This document shows positions 55,598 to 64,000 of a stretch of 64,000 nucleotides of DNA, piece by piece. The stretch covers positions 62,001 through 126,000 of the forward strand of contig NZ_OZ034992.1 in NCBI RefSeq assembly GCF_964030925.1, given 5' to 3'. The notes beneath the pieces are model-generated. The model ran no database searches. It had not been told where the DNA came from and worked only from the letters and a program-made list of their open reading frames with translations. Both the position numbers and the translations under genes were made by a program. How positions within the stretch are numbered: the stretch's first letter is position 1; every line of letters begins with the position of its first letter. The stretch comes from Spiroplasma_E sp902809815 (lineage in GTDB: Bacteria; Bacillota_I; Bacilli_A; Mycoplasmatales; VBWQ01).

Positions 55598-55693
55598 TAT
55601 AATTATATTATAAAAATTAAATAAAAATATATATGAAGTAATTAATAAAGTTAATAAGTTATTTACAAGGAAGTTCTAACTTAACAAGTATAT

Positions 55694-55773
55694 AGGGGCG
55701 TTGCCCCTAGTTGCTTCGCAACTCACCCCAGTGGCGTAAACGCCACGGCCAACCAACCAAGGTTCTGGTTGGC
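55694..55773. promoter_or_regulatory. Plectrovirus cluster of four GC-rich hairpins
   Basis: Consecutive stem-loops: AGGGGC-GTT-GCCCCT, AGTTGC-TTC-GCAACT, GTGGCG-TAAA-CGCCAC and CCAACCA-AGGTTC-TGGTTGG. It lies immediately 3' of the Zot-like gene. The loop AGGTTC is the same as in the remnant cluster at 18 kb. Likely roles are second-strand origin and packaging signal of the single-stranded phage. Confidence 0.65.
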
Positions 55774-55792
55774 TACGACCAATAATATAGGT

Positions 55793-56716
55793 TTACTCTA
55801 TTTTAACATCTTTCTTATTTTTCTTAGAATATTTATTTCTATAATAACAAGTACGACATACAGTATTTTCAGTTTCTTTCTTTTCAGTTTGTAATATATT
55901 ATCCAACTTATCTAATCCTACTGCTCTAATATCATCAACAGTAAAATCTAATGCTTGTGACTGTTCATAGTCTTTAACAGTACTTAATTCACTCTTTAAA
56001 GAATGAATATAATTTAAAGCACGACTATTGTACCTTTGTAAATAAGACCTAGGAAATCATAAACTAAAAGTCATAGTTTCACCACTATAACTAGGTGGTA
56101 ATCCACCACGTTTAATTATTCGCTTTGTTTGTCTTTTAGATAATACAACTTTATTATAGTCATCAACATTAGTATAAATATTTAATTTAAACTTAACTAA
56201 AAATAACAAAATACGCATTCTTTTAACTTGCACAATATACTCTACTTTTTCACGTGCTTGTTTTGGTATTCTATCGGGGTGTTGTTCAATCATATACATA
56301 ATTCCATTAAAATTATGACCTATTAATTTACAAAACATTCCTAAACTTTCTTGTATTTCTTTAAATTCGGGTGACAAATCATTACTATTAATTTTTAAAC
56401 CTAATTCATCAAAAACAAGCATATCATTCTCTTTAAAAGCATAATTACTATTTAATTGATTAAATTTAAAAACATCATCATAAGAACAACGATAACTATA
56501 TTCATTACGTACTTTAATAGGAATAGGACTTACTACCCTACCCTTATGTTTTTGGGTTAAACAACAAGCAAGCGCAGATTTACCAGTACGTGGTGGTGCT
56601 GAAATAATATAACTGCCTACACGTTGTAATATCTTTATATTTTTTCTAGTTATTAAAAACGGATACAGTATTATTAATAATAAAACTCCTAAAAGGACAT
56701 AACCATATCAAGGCAT
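55793..56716 (-). CDS. Plectrovirus Zot-like assembly ATPase
   Basis: The 307-aa product has an N-terminal membrane segment (GYVLLGVLLLIILYPFLI), the P-loop SAPPRTGKSALACC, Walker B-like MLVFDELGLKIN and IEQHPDRIPKQAREKVEYI. Inoviruses use this pI/Zot family to drive virion assembly and export through the membrane. AGGAG precedes the ATG. It is the last gene of the phage late operon. Confidence 0.85.
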
Positions 56717-56727
56717 TATTTCAACTC

Positions 56728-57786
56728 CTAACCAACTAAAAATCCAACTGCTTTTAAAAATACTCACAATGTTAAAACTTGTTCTAAACCACTAGTAAAA
56801 TCAACATTTAAAACAGAACTAATAGTATCATCAAAAATACGCCTTAATAATCCATCAAGTTTAGTAAAAAATTCTCTTAATGGTTCCACGGGTAGAACCT
56901 TACCAACAACGCCATAAAGTACTCATCTAAAAGCATTACGCAAATGACCAAAAACATCATATCAACTAACTCGTTCATACTCAGGATTAAAGGGACTATT
57001 TGGCGGTACTGGTGTAACTTTCTCACTTGAAAAAATATTAATTTGACCAAAATTTAACTGTGGTGAAAAAGTTGGTTTAGTTGATTCACCATGAACATCA
57101 AAAAATACTGTTAAATGTCTTAAATTTGGAACACGAATAGGCATAGTAACAAAATTATATAAATCTTGCTGATAAATATCATTATCAACTTTACCTTTAA
57201 AAACATATTTTGTATCACCAACATTATCTAAAAAACTAAAAACAAAATTAGCAGTAAAAGTTTTAAAATATTCATATTCAAAATAAAACATAAAACCTTG
57301 AATATAAAAACTTAAAGGTTTATCAATTTCAAAATTTAACTGTGTTTGAAAATTTATAATCCTTTTACCAGTATTAACAAAATTTAAATTATTAGTATTA
57401 TTCTTTGCAACATAATTATGATTAAACATGATACGTGAAAATTCATCTAATTGTTTTCTATTAAAAGTATAAACACCAGTTCCCATATCTATCATTTGTG
57501 ACGGAACACCAACTGTATCACTATAATAATAGCATGTATAAATACCCTCACCATTTCCAATAAATTCACCACTAACTAATTTTAAATCCGGTTGGTCAAC
57601 ATCAAAATAAGCAGAATTTCAAGGAATAGTTGCTCAATCATCAAAATCATGATATTTAACATGTTTAACCATTTCTTTTGTAATATCATAATTAACAACA
57701 TTAGGGTCATTTGAAGCAATTAAACTAGTCGGTGCTTGAACAGAAGTATTTACAACAAAAAATAATTTAGCAAACTTAAATCACAT
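56728..57786 (-). CDS. Plectrovirus ORF1-like minor coat/adsorption protein
   Basis: The 352-aa product has a signal peptide (MWFKFAKLFFVVNTSVQA), a large beta-rich ectodomain (GTGVYTFNRKQLDEFSRIM; LSFYIQGFMFYFEYEYFKTF) and a C-terminal hydrophobic anchor (LEQVLTLWVFLKAVGFLVG). This is the pIII-like architecture of filamentous phages. A fragment copy sits at 21289-21683. Confidence 0.8.
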
Positions 57787-57788
57787 AA

Positions 57789-57980
57789 TTATTTACCAAA
57801 TAAACATTTTAAAATTCACCATGAACCATAAAATAAAACAAATCCAATAAAAAACTGTGTTCCATAAACTACTAAATTTCATAAAATAGTAGTAAAATCG
57901 TCAACTGGATTACCTATAAACATAGTTCAATAATCAACTATACATTGATGTATTTTATTGTAAATTTCTAAAACACTCAT
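57789..57980 (-). CDS. Plectrovirus small membrane protein
   Basis: 63 aa, one or two spans (FIGFVLFYGSWW), TGA Trp codons; packed 2 nt before ORF1. Probably a minor virion or assembly protein. Confidence 0.7.
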
Positions 57981-57989
57981 AACTAACAC

Positions 57990-58187
57990 CTACCCAAATA
58001 ATGACCTAAAAATAAATTTAATACTACGATAAATAAAATTAAAAAATACACCTAATACTAACCAAAAAGTCAAATTAAACAAAATATAAACTTCATCAGT
58101 AATATTAGTTTGATTTAAAAATATACTAATATCATTACTAGAAAATATAAAAATAAAATGCAATATACTAAGAACAAAATTAGACAT
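57990..58187 (-). CDS. Plectrovirus small membrane protein
   Basis: 65 aa with two spans (residues about 3-17 and 34-52) and a basic C-terminus. It lies between other small membrane genes of the late cluster. Function unknown. Confidence 0.7.
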   Translation of the reverse strand: MSNFVLSILHFIFIFSSNDISIFLNQTNITDEVYILFNLTFWLVLGVFFNFIYRSIKFIFRSLFG

Positions 58188-58189
58188 AA

Positions 58190-58477
58190 TTAATTACCTA
58201 CATTTATTCCACTAACATCTTGTGTTTGCTTATGACCCTTAGCAATTGCTTTACCAACTGAAACAGAAGCCTTACCAATTTTCTTAACACCATAACCTAA
58301 ACCTAATGTTGGTAACATTAGTTCGGGTAAAATAACCCTAAATGCAAATCTAAGCAAAATTAAAAATATCATTAACGTACCCAAATTAAAACCTAAATCA
58401 CCAAGTGGAAAACTAAAAAACTTCATAAAAATTGAAGCAAATAATTGCATAACTGTTGTAATAAAAGGTATAAACAT
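58190..58477 (-). CDS. Plectrovirus membrane protein, 95 aa
   Basis: Two spans (about residues 4-22 and 32-56) and a Gly/Lys-rich C-terminus (KKIGKASVSVGKAIAKGHKQ) that could contact DNA inside the particle. Confidence 0.7.
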   Translation of the reverse strand: MFIPFITTVMQLFASIFMKFFSFPLGDLGFNLGTLMIFLILLRFAFRVILPELMLPTLGLGYGVKKIGKASVSVGKAIAKGHKQTQDVSGINVGN

Positions 58478-58488
58478 AATTTCACATC

Positions 58489-58743
58489 CTAATGTCTTGT
58501 AAATCTAAATAATCCTAAAATTAAATAAAATACAAAACTAACATTTATTAAAGCAAGAATAGGCAAAGGTAAAGTGTATAAACTATCATAAAAAAACGAC
58601 TTAATAAAAAGTGTCACAGTATGTAATCCAGCAAAAGAACTTAAATACTGCATATAAATAGTTTGTACCAAAGTATTAACAACCGGTAAAAGTCTACCCA
58701 ATAAAGGTAAAACAAAAACCAAACTAAAAAATAACTTTACCAT
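58489..58743 (-). CDS. Plectrovirus membrane protein, 84 aa
   Basis: Hydrophobic throughout, two to three spans (VKLFFSLVFVLPLLGRLLPV; LPILALINVSFVFYLILGLF). AGGAG precedes the ATG. Confidence 0.7.
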   Translation of the reverse strand: MVKLFFSLVFVLPLLGRLLPVVNTLVQTIYMQYLSSFAGLHTVTLFIKSFFYDSLYTLPLPILALINVSFVFYLILGLFRFTRH

Positions 58744-58764
58744 TTACTTACTCCTTTCTAATTA

Positions 58765-58971
58765 CTAATGTGTTCCATGAATAATATGTCCCACAAATTG
58801 TTTAATAAACACTAATACCATAAATACAATTGAAATTAACACCGGTCAATTTGTAAGTGTACCACCATCGCCAGTAGTAAATACTCAACCAAAAATATAA
58901 GTAAAAGCATTTAATAATTGTTGGCCAACACCACCAATCATATTTAATAATGCTGATAATCCAGCAGGCAT
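58765..58971 (-). CDS. Plectrovirus major coat protein (candidate)
   Basis: 68 aa: an amphipathic Gly-rich N-terminus (MPAGLSALLNMIGGVGQQLL), a short loop TTGDGGTLTNWP, then one membrane span. Size, single span and a very strong AAAGGAGGTGAT ribosome binding site fit the abundant major coat protein of filamentous phages. Assigned by architecture. Confidence 0.65.
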
Positions 58972-58972
58972 A

Positions 58973-59206
58973 TTAATCACCTCCTTTCTCTAAATCTTTT
59001 TGTTGTTTTTCCATTTCTAATTTACGTTTCTTTTTTTCAAAATCTTTACGACAAAAAATACAATCAGGCTCACTATCATTCTCCTTTACATGTTTTCTAT
59101 GTTTATATTTTTCTATACCTTCACGTATTCAATTTCTACAAAATCAAAGAATTAAACAAAAACCACCAATATATAAGGCATATTTTATAATTTCTTTAAA
59201 ATCCAT
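58973..59206 (-). CDS. Plectrovirus protein with membrane span and CxxC
   Basis: 77 aa: N-terminal span (IIKYALYIGGFCLILWF), then a charged domain with CIFCRKDFEKKKRK. Its 3' end contains the ribosome binding site of the coat gene. Confidence 0.65.
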
Positions 59207-59373
59207 TATTTATCACTTCCTTTTTTTCTTTTTTTTAAAAAATCAATTAAACTAAATAACTCATAAAAAATTACTAAAACAAAAAGTAAAATATTAATGC
59301 CTAAATCTAAACCAATAAAAAAATCAAAATTGCCATTTACAATATTATGTATTTCAAAAACAGTTCAAACCAT
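59206..59373 (-). CDS. Plectrovirus small membrane protein
   Basis: 55 aa with one span (LGINILLFVLVIFYELFSLI) and a basic tail KKRKKGSDK. The stop overlaps the next ATG (TAATG), and its start lies inside the preceding gene. Confidence 0.6.
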
Positions 59374-59453
59374 AGAAAAAAAACCAAAAATAAAACAAAA
59401 AACATGAAACTTAGAAGTGTCATACCACTTTTTTTAATTTCTTTATTTTCCAT
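59337..59453 (-). CDS. Plectrovirus tiny membrane protein
   Basis: 38 aa, one span (LLSFMFFVLFLVFFLWFELF). It overlaps the following gene by 37 nt in another frame. Confidence 0.5.
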   Translation of the reverse strand: MENKEIKKSGMTLLSFMFFVLFLVFFLWFELFLKYIIL

Positions 59454-59454
59454 T

Positions 59455-60318
59455 TTAAACACCACCTAATGTATAAGCATAAGAATAATCCCAATTTAAA
59501 CTTGCCCTATCTAAATTAATCTCAGACATACTATCATCATTTAAATCAACATCAACCATACTATCATTTGTACTTTGATAATCACTAACACTAGCATTAA
59601 TTAATCTTGCTCTTTCATCTGTAAAAACTTCTTGTAATTCTGTATTATTATATGTACTTCCCAAAGGTAACAATAAAGTATTAATAATCTCACTTGCACC
59701 GGCAATAATCGTAGGAATAGCAAAATAATTATTAAAATTATTATTAATACCCATAGCAACACCACTACTAATCAAACAACCACCAGTACCCATATTTGCT
59801 ATTTTACGTATAGTTTCAAATCTATTAGGTATTAACTCAGTTAAACCACTAATAACATTCGCTATACCAAAACTATTTAAAGATATATAAGTATCTCAAT
59901 CTACAAAAGGATTATCAACTATCGGTTTAACAGTTGTAAATGGTGGATACGTTGATTTAGGTGGTTCAGTTGGACAAGGTGGTCAAAAACAAGGTTCATC
60001 TCTTAATAAAGACACAGACTTATTTACATACTGAACAAACTTAGCATAATTAATTAAACCAATTGTTCCTAAACCTAAAAATATCTTTTTATAACTATTA
60101 ATAACTTTATTTCTAGTAGTTGGTCTTTGATTAATATTCCATATATCAATTCCTAACTTTTTACTAAATAACAAAGAATTAATACTTCCCAAAATTGGGT
60201 TTTTTAAATATTGACCATAATAAGCACTAACTCCTACCATAGCACTTAATGGACTTAATCCAGTTCTTAATATTTTAGTTAAAGTATAATTACTAGTTTG
60301 TTCTAACTCATTATGCAT
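59455..60318 (-). CDS. Plectrovirus ORF3-like structural/assembly protein
   Basis: 287 aa with several weak membrane segments (LGLGTIGLINYAKF, IANMGTGGCLISSGVAMGIN), a Pro-rich linker (WPPCPTEPPKSTYPPF), and an acidic C-terminus. It is the first gene after the long inverted repeat, heading the late cluster. AAGGAG precedes the ATG. The biochemical role is unknown. Confidence 0.65.
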
Positions 60319-60348
60319 AAATAAAACTCCTTACTTTTATATTAATAA

Positions 60349-60414
60349 GGAGCATATTTATACTAATTTGTATAACATGGGAGCAAAGTACACAAAAAAG
60401 TATAAATATGCTCC
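60349..60414. terminator. 15-bp inverted repeat between early and late plectrovirus genes
   Basis: GGAGCATATTTATAC (60349-60363) pairs perfectly with 60400-60414 across a 36-nt loop. It could terminate early transcription or regulate the late operon. Confidence 0.6.
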
Positions 60415-60425
60415 CTATTTAGTTT

Positions 60426-60620
60426 TTAATTTTCTTTTTGTTGTAATTGTTCTTTTTGTTTAACCAAAGCAATATCTAATATGCAATTTGGACAATAATA
60501 TTTTCCAGTATATAAATTTTGTAAAACTCTTTTTGGACAAATAATTTGGTCACAAAGTTTGCATACATACATTGCTAAATGAAAATGTTGTTTACAAACA
60601 CAATTATTAATTTTTGACAT
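60426..60620 (-). CDS. Plectrovirus small zinc-finger-like protein
   Basis: 64 aa with four Cys/His pairs (VCKQHFHLAMYVCKLC, then CPKRV and YYCPNC), a likely two-zinc B-box/RING-like fold. It may bind nucleic acid or act as a regulator. Confidence 0.7.
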   Translation of the reverse strand: MSKINNCVCKQHFHLAMYVCKLCDQIICPKRVLQNLYTGKYYCPNCILDIALVKQKEQLQQKEN

Positions 60621-60762
60621 AATTATTTTTTCTTACTATAATTTTAAAATTGTTATTTAATTCTTCTTGTTTCTTTAAAAATTCATCAACTCTATTCATC
60701 ATACATCTATCACACATATATTGAGTTAATCATAATCTCTTACTACAATACTTACATCTCAT
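60607..60762 (-). CDS. Plectrovirus mini zinc-ribbon protein
   Basis: 51 aa with CKYC and CDRC knuckles (MRCKYCSKRLWLTQYMCDRC), then a basic helix. It overlaps both neighbours by a few bases, so translation is coupled. Confidence 0.65.
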
Positions 60763-61055
60763 TACTTTTTCTTTTCTACAATAGAATTAATATCAACAAT
60801 TTTACCTTCTCATGAAATTTCAACATCATAATAAAGACCAATTTCAATTGTCATTTTAGACAATTTTATTGATAAATCACTATTAGCAAGAACTCATTTA
60901 TCTTTTGATTTCTCACCAGTTGCAACTTTTATACCTTTATCCGTTTCATAAAACGGCGAAAATGTAAGAACAGTATAATTATTATCCTTACCTTTATTGT
61001 CTTTAATAATTTTGTCAGTTTGTCAATCTGATAGTTGACATAAAAAATTCTGCAT
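60762..61055 (-). CDS. Plectrovirus ssDNA-binding-like protein (position-based)
   Basis: 97 aa, beta-rich (NYTVLTFSPFYETDKGIKVA; LSKMTIEIGLYYDVEISWEG), with no membrane segment, placed just after the replication gene as gpV is in Ff phages. GGGAGG precedes the ATG. An OB-like fold is plausible but not shown. Confidence 0.55.
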
Positions 61056-61068
61056 AAATGCTTAACCT

Positions 61069-61195
61069 CCCAAGATTTAAGTTACTAATATGTAACTAGA
61101 TTAAGATAGCAAAAACTACCTTGATTATAAATATACATAAAATAAAAAAAATTGTCAATAAATATGACAAAATAGATATTAGTAAAAATCTTGGG
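61069..61195. promoter_or_regulatory. Inverted CCCAAGATTT...TTACTAATAT elements around (AT)n
   Basis: CCCAAGATTT with TTACTAATAT at 61069-61091 is repeated in inverted orientation at about 61174-61195. A third CCCAAGATTT is at 62205-62215 upstream of the replication gene, and it overlaps the ribosome binding sites of both genes. A perfect hairpin GTTAC-TAATAT-GTAAC lies inside. This could be an operator, an origin or translational control site. Confidence 0.5.
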
Positions 61196-61261
61196 TAATT
61201 ACTAATATCCACTAACCATTATATATATATATATATATATATACAAGTGTTTTCTATAAAA

Positions 61262-62197
61262 TTAATGTAAAATTCTTTTTTGTAAAAATACTTTTTCAAT
61301 TTTACTTTTATCAAAAACTTTATCTAAAAAATTCAACAATTTTTCTTTTTTAAATGTCCATGGGTCAAACTGCTTAACCGCATTTCTACAACGTACACTA
61401 TCAATTGAAATATAATTATTATAATCAGTAAAACTATCATTTTTAATAGTAGTATCAAAACTACCACCAAAAAGCATAGTACGACCAAAAGTATCAATCT
61501 TTTTCTTAAAAAACATTGAATTTATTGCTTTAATTGAAGCGTCAATTAAACGTTGATACAACATTACTTTTTGACCTTTAATAACCTTAGGTCAAGTACA
61601 ATTACGAGAAAAAGCATATGCACGAACACCTAAATCAAACATATTTTGAGATTTCATATTATTTTGAACTTTAACAACATATTTTGCTAAATACTTAACT
61701 ACATTTTCATTAGTACCTTTTTGAACAACTCTTACATCATTAATACCAAATGGTCATCATTGTGGCAACATACTTTTATGTATTTTTCTATTAAAAAGTA
61801 TATGAAAATGAACTGCTCCACGTTTTTGATACTCATAAACATAAAGGTATTTTAATTCACCTAAATATTTTGCACGTTTAGGATTATTTCATCACTTTTT
61901 CAAACGCTTAAAAAATAAAGAAATATGATATTTTGCCAATTTAACATCTTTCATATTATCAGCATAAGTTAAAGTAACAAAACTTAAAACTTTACTATCA
62001 TAAAAATTATGATAAGCACGATGAATAAGACTAGTTTTAGTACGAATAGTACTATTTCTCAATTTCTTATCATTAATTCCTAAATTTTTAATACCTTGAC
62101 CATTACGTTTATTACTTAAAATTGCTTCCATAGGTAAAACTACATTTTTAACATAACAACCATAAAATGTTTTTTTAATATAAAAATTTTCTTCCAT
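61262..62197 (-). CDS. Plectrovirus rolling-circle replication initiator (HUH)
   Basis: 311 aa with the HUH motif KRGAVHFHILFNRK, an upstream FVTLTYADN motif (motif 1) and VVKYLAKYVVKVQ, containing the catalytic Tyr of motif 3. Such proteins nick the plus origin and drive rolling-circle replication. Start chosen because GGGAG is 8 nt upstream; a TTG further up is the binding site itself. First gene of the phage early operon. Confidence 0.88.
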
Positions 62198-62297
62198 ATA
62201 TAAAACTCCCAAGATTTATTATTAATTTTACATATTATTATCAATTAATATATTATCACAAAAAAATAAAAATTATTTAAAAATAAAAACTCGGGGT

Positions 62298-62351
62298 GAA
62301 TTGTGTTACTTAATTGAATTGTGTTACTTAATTGAATTGTGTTACTTAATA
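62298..62351. repeat. Three 18-bp tandem repeats before terS
   Basis: GAATTGTGTTACTTAATT three times in tandem, the last with one change, about 60 bp upstream of the small terminase start. It is a possible operator or iteron-like array. Confidence 0.7.
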
Positions 62352-62653
62352 GATTATATTAATTATATCATAATTTTTTGTTTTTTAAAGCATATGAAAG
62401 GAGATTTTTATGTGCAAGAAGAAAAAATAAAAATAAGAACAATTTTTAATGATGCAAAAGCATTAAGAGAAAAATTAGAAGAATATTTTAAGGAATGTAA
62501 AAAAACTGAAGAAGTGCCGACTAAAGTTGGTATGTTAGTTTATTTAGATATTACAGAAAATACTCTTTATAGTTGAAAACAAAAAAAGAGAAATACTTTT
62601 TTACAACAAATTAATTGAGCATATTTACAAATACGCCATATTAATACACAAAG

Positions 62654-63807
62654 GACATATTCCGTAATTAAATTTAATTAATTGTCAATAAAATTGTTTT
62701 AAAACTATTTAGTGTTATTGAATATAGAAATAAATATTTTTTGAAAAAATAGTTTAAAAAATGAGTTTACATTTTAAACAAAAAATTGTTAATAATATTT
62801 TTATATTAACTCGATAAAAATTTAAATTTTTAAAAAATATTTTTAATATTTTTTTTATTTTAATGGTTTTATTTTATTAAAAATTTCACAAAGTAAGTTA
62901 AATCTTAAGTACATAAGTCTAAATTTAGATTTTCTACATTTATTTACTAAAATTTTGAATCTTTTCAATCAAGCAAAGACATGTTCAACTTTAATTCTAA
63001 TTTTAGATACAATCTTATTGTATTTTCTTTCTTGTTTAGTTAATTTTTTATTTTTAGTTCTTTTAATTGGTATTATTGTATTTTTATAAATATTTTGTAT
63101 ACCTTGATATCCTAAATCACCAATAATTATTGTTTTTTCTGAAAATTCAAGATTTGAATTTTTTAATATTTGAAAATCATGCACTTTACCATTATCAGCA
63201 AAAATATCAACAATTTTTTTATTAAAAAAACATATACAATTTGAAATTTTATAGAATACATTCAACTTTTACCAGAAAAATATTCTAACTGTAGTTTTTT
63301 TTAGTTGGTCTTTCAATTTCAATCTCAGTTGAATCAATTAAATAAAATTGAAATTCATTTGAATTTTCTTGTTTTTTATCAATTTTTAATTTATATCTTT
63401 CTTTTAAAAATTGGTAATCTTTGTGGTTACTAAGTTTATTTTCTACTCAAGTAATATTTCGAAAACAACTTGATGGGCTCATTTTAGATTTAATACTCAT
63501 TTGAAAAAAGTATAATATTCTTTTCAGTATAATAAAGTCATCATTAATCTTTCTTCTACTGAAAGTTTATTTTTTCGACCTTTATTTTTTTCTAATTTTT
63601 CTATTTCAATTAATTTTTCTAACATTTCATTAAAATGAAAACGTTTTATACCAAAATATCTGTAAAATTCTTCATTTTTTAATTTTTTTAAATTTTCAAA
63701 AATCATTTTTATCAACACTTTTCTAAATTTATTGTTAATAACAAAATTATAAAATAAATTTTAAAATTATAATTGACTTTTAAAAAATTTAATTACGGAA
63801 TATGTCT
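62654..63807 (-). mobile_element. IS5-family-like element, copy 3
   Basis: The 1154-bp element, with target duplication AAAG at 62650-62653 and 63808-63811. Same ends as copies 1 and 2. Confidence 0.9.
62855..63718 (-). pseudogene. IS5-like transposase (copy 3), two frameshifts
   Basis: Homopolymer losses near 63507 (A6 for A7 on the coding strand) and near 63229 (one base lost before CATATAC on the plus strand) break the frame, beyond the A8C slippery site shared by all copies. Its C-terminus keeps KVEHVFAWLKRF. Confidence 0.8.
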
Positions 63808-63958
63808 AAAGATATTTAAAAGCAAATGCAAATAATACTGCATGATATTTAGAAAGAGCGTTTGTGAAAGAATATCATTTATCTACAAAAATTGATATAA
63901 AAAGTAGTGATAATACAGCCCCTATAGCAATTAGTTTAGAAAATAAAGGTAAGAATAA

Positions 63959-64000
63959 ATGTTAAGTAATTTTGGTTATTTATTAGATATTGCTAAAAGA
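63959..64000 (+). CDS. Start of next tailed-phage gene (truncated by window)
   Basis: ATG overlapping the end of terS; MLSNFGYLLDIAKR. Position directly after terS suggests the large terminase or another packaging gene. Confidence 0.45.
   Translation, partial: MLSNFGYLLDIAKR

Larger units (their letters stand above)
62412..63965 (+). pseudogene. Terminase small subunit, split by IS5-like copy 3
   Basis: AAAGGAGA precedes a GTG start. The N-part (VPTKVGMLVYLDITENTLYS) is the HTH of terminase small subunits. At 62654 the IS is inserted with 4-bp duplication AAAG. Removing the IS and one AAAG restores the frame exactly: HINTQRYLKANANNTAWYLE, ending KGKNKC-stop, ~132 aa. The downstream gene starts in its last codons. 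Confidence 0.8.

Noticed and set aside
61214..61242. (AT)n tract as a replication origin
   Set aside because: Simple dinucleotide run; too common in AT-rich DNA to assign a role by itself.
1..64000. tRNA or rRNA genes
   Set aside because: No cloverleaf with conserved GGTTCRA-type arm and no rRNA-like GC-rich block was found by eye.

Overview
The window is a Spiroplasma chromosome segment (Mollicutes, genetic code 4). Base composition is very AT-rich, and TGA must be read as tryptophan throughout: ribosomal protein S7 ends Lys-TGA-TAA, and TGA codons occur inside EF-Tu, EF-G, NusG, the MATE transporter and every phage gene. All coordinates here use that code. Plectrovirus genes, a spiralin-like lipoprotein, and gidB-parA-parB beside a str operon fit Spiroplasma. 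The species cannot be fixed from the window. Heavy pseudogenization and IS load suggest a host-associated strain.

Layout. 1-10090: late genes of a tailed dsDNA prophage (scaffold, major capsid, 572-aa protein, tail fibre, portal, 674-aa protein), then a convergent membrane protein with a G9 tract. 10387-13215: an ISLre2/UPF0236-type transposase and a decayed octapeptide-repeat gene. 13573-16166: rsmG, parA, parB and a small membrane gene. 16307-17716: an IS5-like element between two truncated genes. 17834-21690: a decayed plectrovirus remnant carrying an IS3-like element with a 790-bp tandem duplication. 22288-30796: a P-type ATPase, two broken oxidoreductase genes, another IS3-like copy, a phage-type remnant, a DEDD-nuclease-like protein and a nitroreductase. 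30899-35278: str operon (rpsL-rpsG-fusA-tuf, minus strand). 35465-37246: spiralin-like lipoprotein with six 94-residue repeats. 37496-44000: HU, a MATE transporter, a broken repeat-domain surface protein, and a membrane/phosphodiesterase cluster. 44179-46730: rplK-rplA and rpmG-secE-nusG. 47306-54257: a second tailed-prophage fragment with fibre and terminase genes, riddled with IS. 55411-62197: a near-complete SpV1/SVTS2-like plectrovirus prophage (minus strand). 62412-64000: a third tailed-phage fragment, with the small terminase split by an IS.

How the parts relate. The three tailed-phage fragments are pieces of related, mosaic prophages. Two tail-fibre genes share an ~800-bp shaft but differ at both ends. 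The small terminase gene is cleanly split by an IS with a 4-bp target duplication. The large terminase gene has a nonsense codon at Walker B plus two IS insertions. The capsid gene carries a C-terminal domain that also occurs as repeats in a host surface-protein pseudogene. The plectrovirus unit looks intact from replication protein to the Zot-like assembly ATPase and is bounded by a cluster of GC-rich hairpins, a shorter version of which is kept in the remnant at 18 kb. Chromosomal housekeeping operons are intact and have recognisable sigma-A promoters and terminators, while accessory metabolic genes are being lost by single-base events in homopolymers.
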